A stretch of DNA of 64,000 nucleotides from Hymenopus coronatus (GCA_030762935.1 CM060899.1:58392501-58456500); one strand, 5' to 3'; counted from the first letter of the stretch, positions 20,961-32,149 are shown. The notes: a model not told the origin generated them from the sequence alone. Made by a program: numbers and translations.

Positions 20961-21125
20961 TGAAACGTGAAAAAGGAATATTAAATGAAGGGAAAGGAAC
21001 CGTGGTAGATATAAGCATCCCAGCATTCGCCTAAGTTGCCCCAGGAAAATCACAGGGCCAGAGTGCGCGGTTCACGGAGAACGAAGTCCTAGACGAAACA
21101 CCTGAGCCATCTAGCTCGGTTAGTT
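20961..21125 (-). mobile_element. SINE-D copy
   Basis: On the minus strand the head reads GAGCTAGATGGCTCAGGTGT, then GTTCTCCGTGAACCGCGC, a diverged B-box region, and the body GGTTCCTTTCCCTTCATTTA shared with the copy at 13310-13516. Confidence 0.6.
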
Positions 21126-21371
21126 AGGTGGTTTAAGAGTATAAGTAAGAATAAATGAAGAAGAATTAATTAAACAAACGGACAAGTGTCCTCTAGACCT
21201 CTGGTTACACGTTCCCCGAATATGTCGTTCTGGGGATATATTATAATTATCGGAAGGCACGCTCTAAAGTACTTGGCCCCCAGCGACAGGACATCAGACC
21301 ACAAATTTTTGGAATATTCCAGAAGAAGTTACAAAGTACCTCAGTAAGAGGACACATCATGGTCACCTGAT

Positions 21372-21654
21372 TCTACTATTCCATGGCACGACAGCTCACA
21401 AGGAACCTTGGCCTACCGCTCGGCCTCCAGGACAGACGTCATATTGGAGGGTGAGACGTAGTCAGCGCCTCGAATCCCTCCCAGCCGGTTAATGCGGTCC
21501 TCTTGACGGAGCCACTACTTCTCCATCAAGTAGCTTCTCAATTGGCCCACCAGGGACCTCACGAGGCTAAGTGCACCCACGCCAGTACCGGGAATCGAAC
21601 CCAGGTCTTCCGCTTGGCAAGCAGCTACGCTACCACCGCGCTAAGGAGACGACC
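21372..21654 (-). mobile_element. SINE-E copy with 11-bp target duplication
   Basis: Identical repeats GGTCACCTGAT flank it (21361-21371, 21655-21665). On the minus strand the head is TCTCCTTAGCGCGGTGGTAG with B box GGTTCGATTCCC. The body includes GGGAGGGATTCGAGGCGCTG, and the end CTGTCGTGCCATGGAATAG. It matches the '+' copy at 56172-56495. Confidence 0.9.
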
Positions 21655-21665
21655 GGTCACCTGAT

Positions 21666-22195
21666 ACAGTTACAAACTTCTTGACCAGTATTATGACTCT
21701 TAATATTCTAATATAGAATTACTAAACTCTCCTCATAGAAGTTTGTGACATTCACCTTATTACATTGTTTCCTCACATACATGATACAAACCAAACATCG
21801 TGTTATATCACACATACACACTACCATTACACAGTTCTCCTCAAGTTTCAGTTTTAACGAAAGGTCTTTGATCTAAAATCTGATTTGAGTGTTTCTAGGA
21901 AACAAACATTTGAGCAAATGGATTAAACCTACACAGACTTGTTCAGCACTACTCACTCTAATAACGCAATAGGTAACAACCACATTTCCATGGAGACAGA
22001 AGCTCATTCACTGCGTACACCTCAGGCTCTCATACAACGCATCTTTCGCTGTCACACACGCATGCGCGTACATTTTATGTGAGGCCGTCCCTGGGTGACG
22101 CGGAACGAAAGACTTGGTAGTTGGATGCTTTCAACCGTAAAAAAATGTGTTCCCTTAAATTTCCGTATAACCCAAATTATTAAGATACCTCAATT
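21666..22195. other. Single-copy region, no call
   Basis: No recurring sequence, RNA gene or coding pattern found. CTTTCGCTGTCACACACGCA and ATGCGCGTACATTTTATG form a GC-richer patch at 22030-22120. Confidence 0.4.
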
Positions 22196-22445
22196 AAAAA
22201 AAAAAATGTTCCATTCACAAGGCTTTCTACAAGGAATGTCTCAAAAACGACCCACTCCATGAAATAAATATATATTACATAAATTCATTTTCTATATCTT
22301 TTGTTGCACTCCAGGTCATGTAAGGGGAACCATTTCATAGACAATCACATAACTAAAGTTTTTAAAAGATTAGACAATCGCTTTAGCCTAGTGTACTCCC
22401 TTATTTCATTCGTAACAGAAGGTCATTTCTACAAATACTATTTTA
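22196..22445. repeat. Scrambled P870 fragments
   Basis: 22196-22300 is a minus-orientation start (AAAATGTTCCATTCACAAGG) that jumps to CAAGGAATGTCTCAAAAACG, deleting about 230 bp. 22310-22440 is the plus-orientation CCAGGTCATGTAAGGGGAAC to TACAAATACTATT region without its terminus. Confidence 0.6.
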
Positions 22446-23550
22446 GTTTCTCTACACAGTACTGATGCAAGATAGAGAAGATATTGCACTCCACCCAAAA
22501 ATACAAAACTGAGATTTCACCAGATATACACGTTTTGGGGTCTCCTGTATTCAAAACAGCATTTTAGAAAATATGCATGGGCACGCGCGTGTGTGTGTAA
22601 ATATGTGTGAGTATCTGCATTTAAGTTTAGTATCTTCCAAGAATACGTCACGAAGTTTTTGAGAAAATCCCCCCACTCCAAACTACCCTTTAAATGGAAA
22701 CAATTTTGAAATTTTTGATTTTCTCAAAAATGGGTCTAACGGTTGTGATTAAATTGCTGTATATTAAAGATATTTATAAGAAAAATAAAACTATGTCTTG
22801 AATTTTATGGGATTGATCTCTGAAGACTATTTATTCTGGATGAATTTTCTGGAATTTAGCATAACTGTTACCTTAAGAGACAGAAAAAAACTTGCTACAG
22901 AAAAGGTAGATCTCGTTAAAACTTAATTTAGGACATATACATTTTTTCGTAGTGGTTACCATGTTGACTTCATATACCCAAGGTCGTGGGTTCAAACCCG
23001 GCGGAGGAAGATGGATTTTTTCGGGCGTAAAAATCCTTAGCATGGCTTCCTTCGGAAGGGAAGTAGAGCCGTGGGTCCAGTGTCGTAGATTTACGGCACG
23101 TAAAAGAACCTCAAGCCTGATAGAGAGGCCTCTGAGCAAAATTAAGCGGCCTTTCACATCCAATATAGAATGGGACGCTGAGAACCACAGCAGTTAAAGA
23201 GCGTCCATAAATAAAACGCCATTTCATTTCGTGGAATTGACCGTTTCCGAGATATCCTTTTTATTGGTTTCAGTTTTAAAATACTTAAAAACATTGTCAT
23301 AAGGAACTTGTCAACTCCACGACACGCAAAGAGACTAACTTCAATAATATAGCAACGAATTGTTAGACGATTTGACTATCGCTTAAGCCTAGTGAATTCC
23401 CCTATTTCCCTACTACTTACAAGAAACAGCTAATAAGACAATTTAATGTTTATATCGATTAGTATGAAGTAGATATAAGAATAAGATTTTAACAATAATT
23501 TGTTGTAGAGAAATAGAGAAAGATATTTGAATGGAACACATTTTTTTACA
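22446..23550 (+). repeat. P870 copy carrying a SINE-B
   Basis: It starts AGTTTCTCTACACAGTACTG with a decayed palindrome and runs through the (TG)n tract, AAACTACCCTTTAAATGG and CATATACATTTTTTCGT, where SINE-B intervenes. It resumes ATTTCGTGGAATTGACCG and ends TTTGAATGGAACACATTTTT. Without the SINE it is about 830 bp. Confidence 0.85.
22949..23222 (+). mobile_element. SINE-B copy
   Basis: The head TAGTGGTTACCATGTTGACT with B box GGGTTCAAACCCGGCGG leads into the family body CATGGCTTCCTTCGGAAGGG, TTTACGGCACGTAAAAGAAC, GCAAAATTAAGCGGCC and the end AAAGAGCGTCCATAAATAAA. It interrupts the P870 box CATTTTTTTCGTGGAGTTGA. ATTT..CGT is repeated on both sides. Confidence 0.85.
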
Positions 23551-24028
23551 TCAATAAAGGTACATCCTATATACAATAATTAATCTTGTAGGAGCAATTA
23601 ACACCTATACTTTTTTCTCATACACCTCTGAATAAGTATCTAAAACTTAGAAATATAATATTACTCAATATAGGAAGTAAGGATTCGTCTTAAATGTTTT
23701 AGAAATCATTGAATAAGAAAAGGTCTCTTAAATGCCACCACTCTGCATTTTTGAGGGTTTTTGAACGTTTCAAAGGCTTCTCTTTCACTTAAATTGTTGC
23801 TTTTAGGAGGGCGGTCTCCAGTGTTTGTTAACAGTCTTTGACTTAGAGCACAGCTCAAGTTTCCCGCCTTTTATTGCACTAATCGAAAGAATGCTGCGAT
23901 CTCGATTCTCGACGGGGGAGAGGCTGTTCAGAAGATACCAATACTAATATTACAAAAAGAGGAAACTTATTCGTGGCAACGCTTACGTTATTTAGAATCT
24001 GTAATATTATACGAAATAGCGGATTTTT
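23551..24028. other. Single-copy region, no call
   Basis: AT-rich to about 23800, then a patch with GCGGTCTCC and CCCGCC. An 82-codon minus frame (23879-24127) runs into P870 and has no motif. Confidence 0.4.
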
Positions 24029-24179
24029 ATTTTCTCTAGCGCATATGTATAACACTAGATAGAGGTACTGCATTTCACTCAAAAATTTGATACCGAGATT
24101 GCATCGGAGGATATGCATTGAGACCACCTGAATCCAAAAATAAAGAAATTAAAAAAAAATGTCAGTGTATGTATCTGTC

Positions 24180-24221
<42 letters not shown>

Positions 24222-24893
24222 TGTGTGTGTCTGTGGACAGCATAACTCAAAAACGAAAATACCGTTAAATATCCAACTTGTTATTTAAGTTCAGTATCTT
24301 CCAAAAATGCGACACGAATATTTTCAAGAAAATTCCCCCACCCCAAACTACCCTTTACATGGATGTTTTTAAATGTATTTTCTCCAAAATGGCTATAACG
24401 ACTTTGATTAAAATGTCATATATTAGAGATGTTTACATGAAAATTAAATGTACATCTTGAATTTTCTAGGAAATGCATTGAAGTCCTCTTCATTCTGGGT
24501 GAATTGTACATAACTGGCAAACCGTAAAGGATCGACAAAAGCTCACTGCACAAATATGTAGATCATGTCAATACACTCAGTTTATGTCCTTTTTGTTTTA
24601 GAGGTAGCCGTTTCCGAGATATTCTTTGTTATTAGTTTCCATTTTTAAATACTTATGCTCAGACAGGAAGTCGCCCATGTTTCTTTTGTTTTACTCTTGG
24701 CCCAGCAAAGAAGCCAATTTCAATGACAATCACATAGCAAAAACTTTTAAAACATTTGACAATCGCTTAGCATAGGAATTAATTGTAAGTAATGTTTATC
24801 TCGATTCCTATGGTGTAGGAATAAGAATAATATTTTTTAAGAAGTTTGTAGCACTGATAGAGAAAGTCAGGTGAGTGTAACACATCAGAGTTG
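24029..24893 (+). repeat. P870 copy, full length, with mixed microsatellite
   Basis: It starts ATTTTCTCTAGCGCATATG and ends GAGTGTAACACATCAGAG plus a T run, about 865 bp. The internal tract has become (GT)n(GA)n(GT)n at 24176-24230, the clearest case of expansion and interruption at this fixed site. Confidence 0.9.
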
Positions 24894-25011
24894 TTTTTCT
24901 ATAGTTGCAGTAGATTAATACTACTGCTTTGCTGCAGTAGTTGCAACGAAGATTCATTCAGATTCTCTTCTTTGTTTATTCGGATCGTGGTGTCGGAATT
25001 TATGATTATAG

Positions 25012-25254
25012 GTTGTTTGTTTTTTTTTGTAGTGTTTAACGCCCGCTTTTACAGCTCTGGCACCGCAGGCGATGACACTGGTGATACATGAAGATGGAGC
25101 CCCGGTGGAATGTGATGGCGCGGGGAAACCAGAGAACCCGGAGAAAACCCGCCCCTGCGCCGCTTTGTCCACCACAAATCTCGCATGCGGTCGCTTGGGA
25201 TCGACCCGTCTAGGTGAGAGGCGAGTGGTCTGACCACTCGGCCACGGCGCGGCC
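25012..25254 (-). mobile_element. SINE-F copy with 10-bp target duplication
   Basis: ATGATTATAG flanks it exactly (25002-25011, 25255-25264). On the minus strand the head is GGCCGCGCCGTGGCCGAGTG with a Ser/Leu-tRNA-like second box GGTCGATCCCAAGCG. It continues GATTTGTGGTGGACAAAGCG and GTTTTCTCCGGGTTCTC, and ends GCGGGCGTTAAACACTAC plus A run. The two minus-strand frames over it are chance. Confidence 0.9.
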
Positions 25255-25284
25255 ATGATTATAGCAGATGTTATACAACATTAA

Positions 25285-25910
25285 TTTAAAAAAATTAATG
25301 TGTTCCATTCACATGAATTTCTCTATATCTCTTTAAAAAAATATTGTTAATAAGCTTATTCTTTTATCTAATGTTAATCGAGATAAACATTATTAGAAAC
25401 GGTCTTATCACTTAAGTTTTTTTACAAGTAGAAGGGAAATAAGGGAATACACTGGTTGAACCGACAGCCAAGTGTTTTAAAATGTGGTTGCTATGAAATT
25501 TAAATCCACTTCTGTGCGTGGCCAGGAATTGACAAGTTCCTGTGTGAGAAAGGTTTAAATATTTTAAAACTGAAACGGTCTAAAACGGTCAATGCCAGGA
25601 AAAAATGAGCTCTACATTTTTGTGTAGTAAGTTTTTGTCTATCTGTTACGGTGTACTAGTTATGCAAAATTCAGCAAAATTCATCCAGAATAAACAGATC
25701 TTCAGAGGCTATTTCCATAAAATTCTATATATACAGTATATTTTTCAATCAAAGTAGTTGGTCATTTTTGAGAAAATAAAAATGTTCGAATATTTTTCTA
25801 TGTAAAAGATAATTTGGGGTGGGGGGATTTTCCTCAAAATCTTGTGGTATTTTGCTGAATTTTCATTTATGAGTCATCATATTAACATACACACGGAAAC
25901 AGAGGAACTT
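25285..25910 (-). repeat. P870 copy, palindromic end missing
   Basis: It starts AATGTGTTCCATTCACATGA and follows the consensus to ACATACACACGGAAACAGAGG, losing the last about 120 bp. A segment between TTTTAAAACTGAAAC and GGTCAATGCCAGG is shortened. Confidence 0.8.
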
Positions 25911-26287
25911 TTTCTTTTCCTCATTCTTCTCAAAATCTTCGCTTGCCTCAAAACCTGCTTATAATACATAGAATTATGTTTAACAGTTTCACCAACATAA
26001 ATCCAGGTTGAAGAACACAAAGGCTTGAATTAATCGTATTCATTGGAATATTACGTTTTGAAAACTATGTCAAGCCGTATTGAATTTAACACGTGAAATG
26101 CCGACCGTATTCAGATGGAATTGGTCTCAAATACGAGATTTCAATTTGTTATGGAAAACCTAGTAGCTATTTTTCTTGATGTTCGCAGACTATTGCCAGG
26201 ATTCCAAGAAACGTAGTGTAGGATATGAGTTTGGACATGAGTAAAATAAATGAACTACTCTGTGACTTCTTTGGTTTTAGAATGATA
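25911..26287. other. Single-copy region, no call
   Basis: No recurring sequence. A 60-codon minus frame (26167-26349) extends into P870. No motif. Confidence 0.4.
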
Positions 26288-27152
26288 TTCTTTTTACTTT
26301 TTCTACATGTACTACATAGTGTATAGAGAAGGTGTTGCACTCCACCCAAAAATTCGATACCTTCATTTCACCGAAAATATATGTTTTGAAACCTCCTGAA
26401 CCCAAAAGAAGCATTTTAAAAAAAATGTCCGTGTGTGTGTGTCTGTGGACAGCATAGCTCAAAAACGAAAAGTACGTTAAATACCAAACTTGGTGTTAAG
26501 TTCGCTATCTTCCAAGGATGCGACACGAGGTTTTCCAAGAAAATTCTTCCACCCCCAACTAACTATCCCTTACATGGAAAAATTTTAGAAAAACGTTATT
26601 TTCTCAAAAATGGCTCAAATGATTTTGATTAAAATATCTTATATTTAAGATATTTACATGACAAATAAAATGTATATCTTGAATTTTCTGGGAATAACCT
26701 CTGAAGATATGTTTATTCTGGATGAATTTTCAGGAATTTTGTATAACTGGTAAACCGTAAGAAATAGAAAAAAGCTTACTACAAACAAAATATAGATCTC
26801 GTTAAAACACACAGTTTATTATATATACATTTGTTCGTGGAGTTGACCGTTTTTGAGACATTCATTGCTATTGGTTTCCGTTTTAAAACACTTACACTTT
26901 TCTCATACGGGAATTTCAACTCCTGTCCATACAAACAAAGTTCAATCTCATAGCAACCAGCTTTTAAAATATTTGACTATCGCTTTAGCCTATGACAGTC
27001 CTTTATTTCCATCCTACTTACAAAATAGCAAGTAATAAGACCATTTCTGCTAATTTTATCCTGATTAGCATGAAGCAGATAGAAGAATAAGCTTTTTAAC
27101 AATAATTTATTGCAGAGATGCAGAGTCATGTGAAAGGAACACCTAAGATTTT
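26288..27152 (+). repeat. P870 copy, full length
   Basis: It starts ACTTTTTCTACATGTACTAC, has a short TG tract at 26430-26445, keeps the inner TACCAAACTTGGTGTTAAG palindrome and ends CATGTGAAAGGAACACCTAAGA plus T run. About 865 bp. Confidence 0.9.
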
Positions 27153-27154
27153 TC

Positions 27155-27389
27155 CTCTTTGCCTCGTCGCTAGTTCATCTGAGTCACAAATCTGCAAACA
27201 GTTGCTGAAGTAGGGCACAAGTACTTGAAGGAAAAGAAGCGCAGCAATTGTGGCATTCAAGCCGGGTTTGCTAAGTGACGTAATATTGAATGTAGAAGAA
27301 TGAACAGAGAAGCAGATATATTGGCTTCTTAAGTCTCTGCAATGGAAATTATTGAGTACTTCTCTGTACAAAAATGGGTCACATCACAA
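27155..27389 (-). other. Single-copy spacer with an open frame and splice-like site
   Basis: The 235 bp between two facing P870 copies hold a minus-strand frame (27126-27371) including NATIAALLFLQVLVPYFSN and CLQICDSDELATR. The hydrophobic stretch, then an acidic motif, faintly recalls a receptor membrane segment. An acceptor-like TTCCATTGCAG lies upstream, but no donor is visible and the end of the frame is P870 sequence. I do not assign a function. Confidence 0.25.
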
Positions 27390-28425
27390 AAACTCTTATG
27401 CGCTCCATTCATATGACTTTCGCTACCTATTCTCCAACACACTCTTCCAAAAGCTTATACTTTTCTCTGCTTCGAGCTAATCCGGATAAACATTAGCAGA
27501 AATGGTATTATTACTTAGTTCCTTATAAACAGGAGGGAAATAAAGGGAATAGGTTAAAGTAGTAGTCAAATCCTTTAAAAGCCGGTCGCTATGAAATGGA
27601 ATTGAATTTTCTTTCTCTTTGCGTGATTAGGATTAAAAAAGTGAATCACGACTTCCCATTTGAGAAAAATCTAAGTGTTCGAAATTTTAAAACCAATAAC
27701 AAGGAATATCTCGGAATGTTTATCTCTACAAAAACTGAATATTACACAAATTATTTGTTTTAAGGAGATATTAAATTGTTGTGTGGTAGGTTTTAGTCTA
27801 TCTCTAACAGTTCACCAGTTATGCAAAAGTCATTCAGGATGAAAATGGACTTCAGAAGTTATTTCAAACAAATTCAAAATATACTTTTCATTTGTAATGT
27901 AAAGATTTAAAATATACAAAATTTTAATTAAAATCATTAGAGCCATTTTGGAGAAAATAAAGATTTTCGAAAAATCTCAATGTAAAGGGTAGTTAGGGTT
28001 GGGTGATTTTTCTGAAAATCTTCGGCTCACATCATTGAAAGATACTAAAGACTGCTTCCGTAGTCGAGTGGCCAGCGAGCCGACTACTCACTCGGAGGTC
28101 CCGGGTTCGATTTCCGGCTGGGGCGGAGAATGTTTCTTTAGCCAGAATCATTCCCTATCCCCCCCCCCACAGATTCAGGAAGTATATTTGTGAAAGTGAA
28201 TTTGCATGTTTGAAGCAAAATAAAAATAATTACAAATCAAACATTAAATATCCTATAGTCAACGAGTTATTTCTAAAGCAAATATGAGCACGTACATACT
28301 CAGACCTTTTTCTAATTTTTCACTCAGGGATATTTCGTTGAAATCTCGATATAGAACTTTTGGGTGAAATACAATGTCTTCTACCTACTATGCATGTGCA
28401 CACTACGTGGTAGGGAAGAAAAAAT
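27390..28425 (-). repeat. P870 copy carrying a SINE-C
   Basis: It starts CTTATGCGCTCCATTCATATG, runs to GATACTAAA at 28049, is interrupted by SINE-C, and resumes TATAGTCAACGAGTTATT to a recognisable palindrome (CTACCTACTATGCATGTGCACACTACGTGGTAGG). Without the SINE about 860 bp. Confidence 0.8.
28050..28232 (+). mobile_element. SINE-C copy inside P870
   Basis: The head GACTGCTTCCGTAGTCGAGT, B box GGGTTCGATTTCCGGC and body TTTAGCCAGAATCATTCCCT match the family. A run of ten C follows (28162-28171). Confidence 0.75.
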
Positions 28426-28867
28426 CTCCATTAAACGGTTAAGATTCTTGTTTAAACTAGCTATATGTTAATTTGTATGCACGTATATTCACGTGCATAA
28501 AATGTATCCCATAATGGAACGAAGCCGTTTATGTTAAATGAGGCTTTCATTTGAAAGGCTTCAGAAGTACATATAGTTTTAGTAAACGGCTGCACATGAG
28601 TAAAGATTTAGTTTAATTCCTACTTTCGTTTTTACCTGGTAAGAATAGAGTCACCTTTATAATTTCTATGTTGTACATAATTATCCAAATAGGTGTGCAT
28701 TAACGAATGTCTAATAAGCTATTTTTGTTCTCTGGAAACAGTACTGTTTACTTTAAAACAGGTTTGTTTACCTCTCCCTCCTGCGTTCTTACCAATGACT
28801 TGTTTGGTGCGGCGAGACGGACGGTCGCAACCTTAATCGGAACGGTGAAGGTACGAACTTCCTAACT
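28426..28867. other. Single-copy region sharing about 40 bp with 35546-35590
   Basis: TGGAACGAAGCCGTTTATGTT at 28515-28535, with the 20 bp before it, matches 35550-35590 (TGGAACGTAGCCGTTTATGTT). This suggests two copies of an unidentified family. Nothing else is recognised. Confidence 0.35.
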
Positions 28868-28942
28868 CTGTTCATTAGTGTCATCGCCTGCGGTGCCATT
28901 TGTAGTAAAAGCGGGAGTTAAACATTATAAAAAAAAAAAAAC
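28868..28942 (+). mobile_element. SINE-F 3'-end fragment
   Basis: TTCATTAGTGTCATCGCCTG, GTAGTAAAAGCGGGAGTTAA and an A run match the last 70 bp of SINE-F. The tRNA-like head is absent. Confidence 0.7.
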
Positions 28943-29186
28943 ATAGCAACCACATTTTATAATACCTACTGTCGGTTTAGCCTAGTATACTCCCTTATTT
29001 CTGTTCTACTTAAAGGAACTAAGCAAGAAGACCCTTTCTGCTAATTATTTCTCGATTAGCATTAAGTAAATACAAGAATAACCTCTTTAACTATAATTTA
29101 TTGCAGAGATGATATTCAGTGAGAAATATACCAGCAGATGTTTTTCAAGTCAAAATCCCCAACATTACCCTTAAAGTAAAAGGAGA
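28943..29186 (+). repeat. P870 fragments, out of order
   Basis: 28945-29125 is the 3' end (ACATAGCAACCACATTTTAT to GCAGAGATGATATTC). 29140-29186 is an inner segment (TTTTTCAAGTCAAAATCCCC, ACATTACCCTTAAAGTAAA) that normally lies far upstream, so the copy is scrambled. Confidence 0.6.
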
Positions 29187-29335
29187 GACTGCCTCTGCGG
29201 TTGAATGGTCAGCTTTCTGGCTTCTCTCCCGGATTCGATTCCCGGCTAGGGCAGGTAATTTTTCTTTAACCGAAAGTATTCCCTACCCCCATAGTATGAC
29301 AGTGAAATGAATGTGTATGTTTAATAGCATAACAC
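29187..29335 (+). mobile_element. SINE-C copy
   Basis: The head ACTGCCTCTGCGGTTGAATG, B box GGATTCGATTCCCGGC and body TTTAACCGAAAGTATTCCCT match the copies at 7341 and 28050. Confidence 0.75.
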
Positions 29336-29548
29336 TGAAAACCCCAACGCTAAGAAACCTTACAGTTCAGCGAGAAAACATCAACGGTTGTTTCTAAAGC
29401 AACCCTAATATCACCATAAATGTTAAATGCAGCTATATAAATGATTTTTTGTAATGTTATTATATTTTACGTCGCTGTAACAATTTAGTCATATCGTGAC
29501 GCAATTGCTCGGTGAGACACATCTTCGGTGGTATGTGATGGACAATAG
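29336..29548. other. Left flank of the satellite array
   Basis: No recurring sequence. TTTTACGTCGCTGTAACA and ATCGTGACGCAATTGCTCGG lie just outside the first decayed satellite unit and may belong to the element that gave rise to it. Confidence 0.35.
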
Positions 29549-31110
29549 CCTTTTAAGGTCTCATCCCCGTTCCATACGACCTTCGATTAGCGTCAGGCAG
29601 ATGGTGTTAGAGAGCCATCCAGTCTACCTGCACTACTATTGTAGTCAAGACAGCAAAGTGCAGCTGGCCTTATAAGATCTTATCTGCTCACACATTCTTA
29701 CCACTTAGCTCCACGATAGGCAGATGGTGTTGGAGAGCCATCCAGTCTACCTGCACTACTATTGTAGTCAGACAGCAAAGTGCAGCTGGCCTTATAAGAT
29801 GTCATCTCCTCACATATTCTTACCACTTAGCTCCACGATAGGCAGATGGTGTTAGAGAGCCATCCAGTCTACCTGTACTATCATTGTAGTCAGACAGCAA
29901 AGTGCAGCTGGCCTTATAAGATGTCATCTCCTCACACCATTCTTACCACTTAGCTCCACGATAGGCAGATGGTGTTAGAGAGCCATCCAGTCTACCTGTA
30001 CTATCATTGTAGTCAGACAGCAAAGTGCAGCTGGCCTTATAAGATCTCGTCTCCTCACACCATTCTTACCACTTAGCTCCACGATAGGCAGATGGTGTTA
30101 GAGAGCCATCCAGTCTACCTGTACTATCATTGTAGTCAGACAGCAAAGTGCAGCTGGCCTTATAAGATCTCATCTCCTCACACCATTCTTACCACTTAGC
30201 TCCACGATAGGCAGATGGTGTTAGAGAGCCATCCAGTCTACCTGTACTATCATTGTAGTCAGACAGCAAAGTGCAGCTGGCCTTATAAGATCTCGTCTCC
30301 TCACACCATTCTTACCACTTAGCTCCACGATAGGCAGATGGTGTTAGAGAGCCATCCAGTCTACCTGTACTATCATTGTAGTCAGACAGCAAAGTGCAGC
30401 TGGCCTTATAAGATCTCGTCTCCTCACACCATTCTTACCACTTAGCTCCACGATAGGCAGATGGTGTTAGAGAGCCATCCAGTCTACCTGTACTATCATT
30501 GTAGTCAGACAGCAAAGTGCAGCTGGCCTTATAAGATCTCATCTCCTCACACCATTCTTACCACTTAGCTCCACGATAGGCAGATGGGGTTAGAGAGCCA
30601 TCCAGTCTACCTGCACTACTATTGTAGTCAGAGAGCAAAGTGCAGCTGGCCTTATAAGATCTCATCTCCTCACACCATTCTTACCACTTAGCTCCACGAT
30701 AGGCAGATGGGGTTAGAGAGCCATCCAGTCTACCTGCACTACTATTGTAGTCAGAGAGCAAAGTGCAGCTGGCCTTATAAGATCTCATCTCCTCACACCA
30801 TTCTTACCACTTAGCTCCACGATAGGCAGATGGGGCTAGAGAGCAGTCCAGTCTACCTGCACTACCATTGTAGTCAAGACAGCAAAGTACAGCTGGCCTT
30901 CTAAGATCTCATCTGCTCACACCATTCTTACCACTTAGCTCCACGATAGGCAGATGGGGCTAGAGAGCAGTCCAGTCTACCTGCACTACCATTGTAGTCA
31001 AGACAGCAAAGTACAGCTGGCCTTCTAAGATCTCATCTGCTCACACCATTCTTACCACTTAGCTCCACGACAGAAAGGTGGGGTTTGGGGTGCCATCCAG
31101 TCTAACTGCT
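29549..31110. repeat. Tandem satellite, about 12 units of 122-124 bp
   Basis: The motif AGGCAGATGG recurs at 29595, 29718, 29840, 29963, 30086, 30209, 30332, 30455, 30578, 30701, 30824 and 30948, and decayed near 31072, so the spacing is 122-124 bp. Core units are nearly identical. Flanking units at both ends are diverged. Each unit contains AGAGAGCCATCCAGTCTACC, AAAGTGCAGCTGGCC and TTCTTACCACTTAGCTCCAC. The unit length is a multiple of three in most cases, but stops fall in every frame, so it is not coding. Confidence 0.95.
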
Positions 31111-31344
31111 TGCACTATCTATGGACAGATTCCAGCGCAATCCCAATTACCATATACTTTCAGTTTTGCTGTTGTTTTAGACTGAAGGTGAACTTTGGGT
31201 TGTTTTATTAAATATCGAATACGTATTTACCTTGGCAACTTAGGGGGAGGGAAGCACGATAAAACACCTGTCATATAGGTCGGTCCATGAGATTTGAACC
31301 AGATCTCCCAAATGCGTTCTTTCGGAACCGTCCCCTTGGTAAAG
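31111..31344. other. Right flank of the satellite, with a tRNA-like B box
   Basis: On the minus strand GGTTCAAATCTCATGG (near 31290) fits a polymerase III B box, suggesting a worn SINE or tRNA-derived piece. The remaining sequence is single-copy. Confidence 0.3.
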
Positions 31345-32147
31345 ACTATGTAATCAGTTTTTAGAGAAGGTATTGTATTCCACCCACGGTTCGATACCAA
31401 AATTTCACCGAAAATACATATTTTGAATCCTCCTTAGTATAAGAAGCATTTTTAGAAAAAGGTCAGTGTGTAGGTGAGTACGTGAGGATAACATAGCTCA
31501 AAAACGAAAAGTCCACTTACTACCAAACTTAGTATTTAAGTTTAGTATTTCCCAAGGATGCGACACGAAGATTTTGAAAAAAATTCCTCCATCTCAAACT
31601 ATATGGAGAAATATTCGAACACTTTTATTTCCTCAAAACTGGCTCTTTCGATTTTGGGTAAAATACCGTTTCTTTAAATAACAAATAAAGTGTACATCTT
31701 CAATCTTCTGGGAATATCTTCTGAAGATTTGTTTATTCTGGATGAATTTTCCTGATTTTTGCATGACTAATAAACTGTAAGAGAATTTAAACTTACTACA
31801 CAAAAAATTTAAACCTCGCTAAAACACATAATTTAAGTCATATACAATTTTTTCGTGGAGTTGACAGTTTTCGTGATATTCCTTGTTATTAGTTTCAGTT
31901 TTTAAGTACTTAAATATTTATGCGGGAGCTTTTCAACCTCTGGCCATGCAAAGAAAAGGATTTCAATCCCTTATCAACCACATTTTAAAACATTTGACTA
32001 TCGGTTTAGCCTAGTGTGTTCCCTTATTTCCCTTCTAATTGCTAATGTTTAACTCGATCAGCAAGAAGAAGTAGAAGAATAAACTTATTAACAATGATTT
32101 GTTACAAAAATGTAGAGAAAGTCATGTGAATGGAACATATCAGATTT
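31345..32147 (+). repeat. P870 copy, decayed palindrome
   Basis: It starts at GACTATGTAATCAGTTTTTAGAGAAGG (half of the palindrome), runs through a short non-repetitive TG region and the usual boxes, and ends GTGAATGGAACATATCAGA plus T run. Confidence 0.85.
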
Positions 32148-32149
32148 TT

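Noticed and set aside
24903..24946. Imperfect hairpin GTTGCAGTAG...TAGTTGCAAC
   Set aside because: Short and imperfect, not repeated elsewhere in the window, no adjoining feature.
29549..31110. CRISPR-like regular spacing
   Set aside because: The whole 123-bp unit repeats, with no unique spacers, in a eukaryotic setting. It is a satellite.
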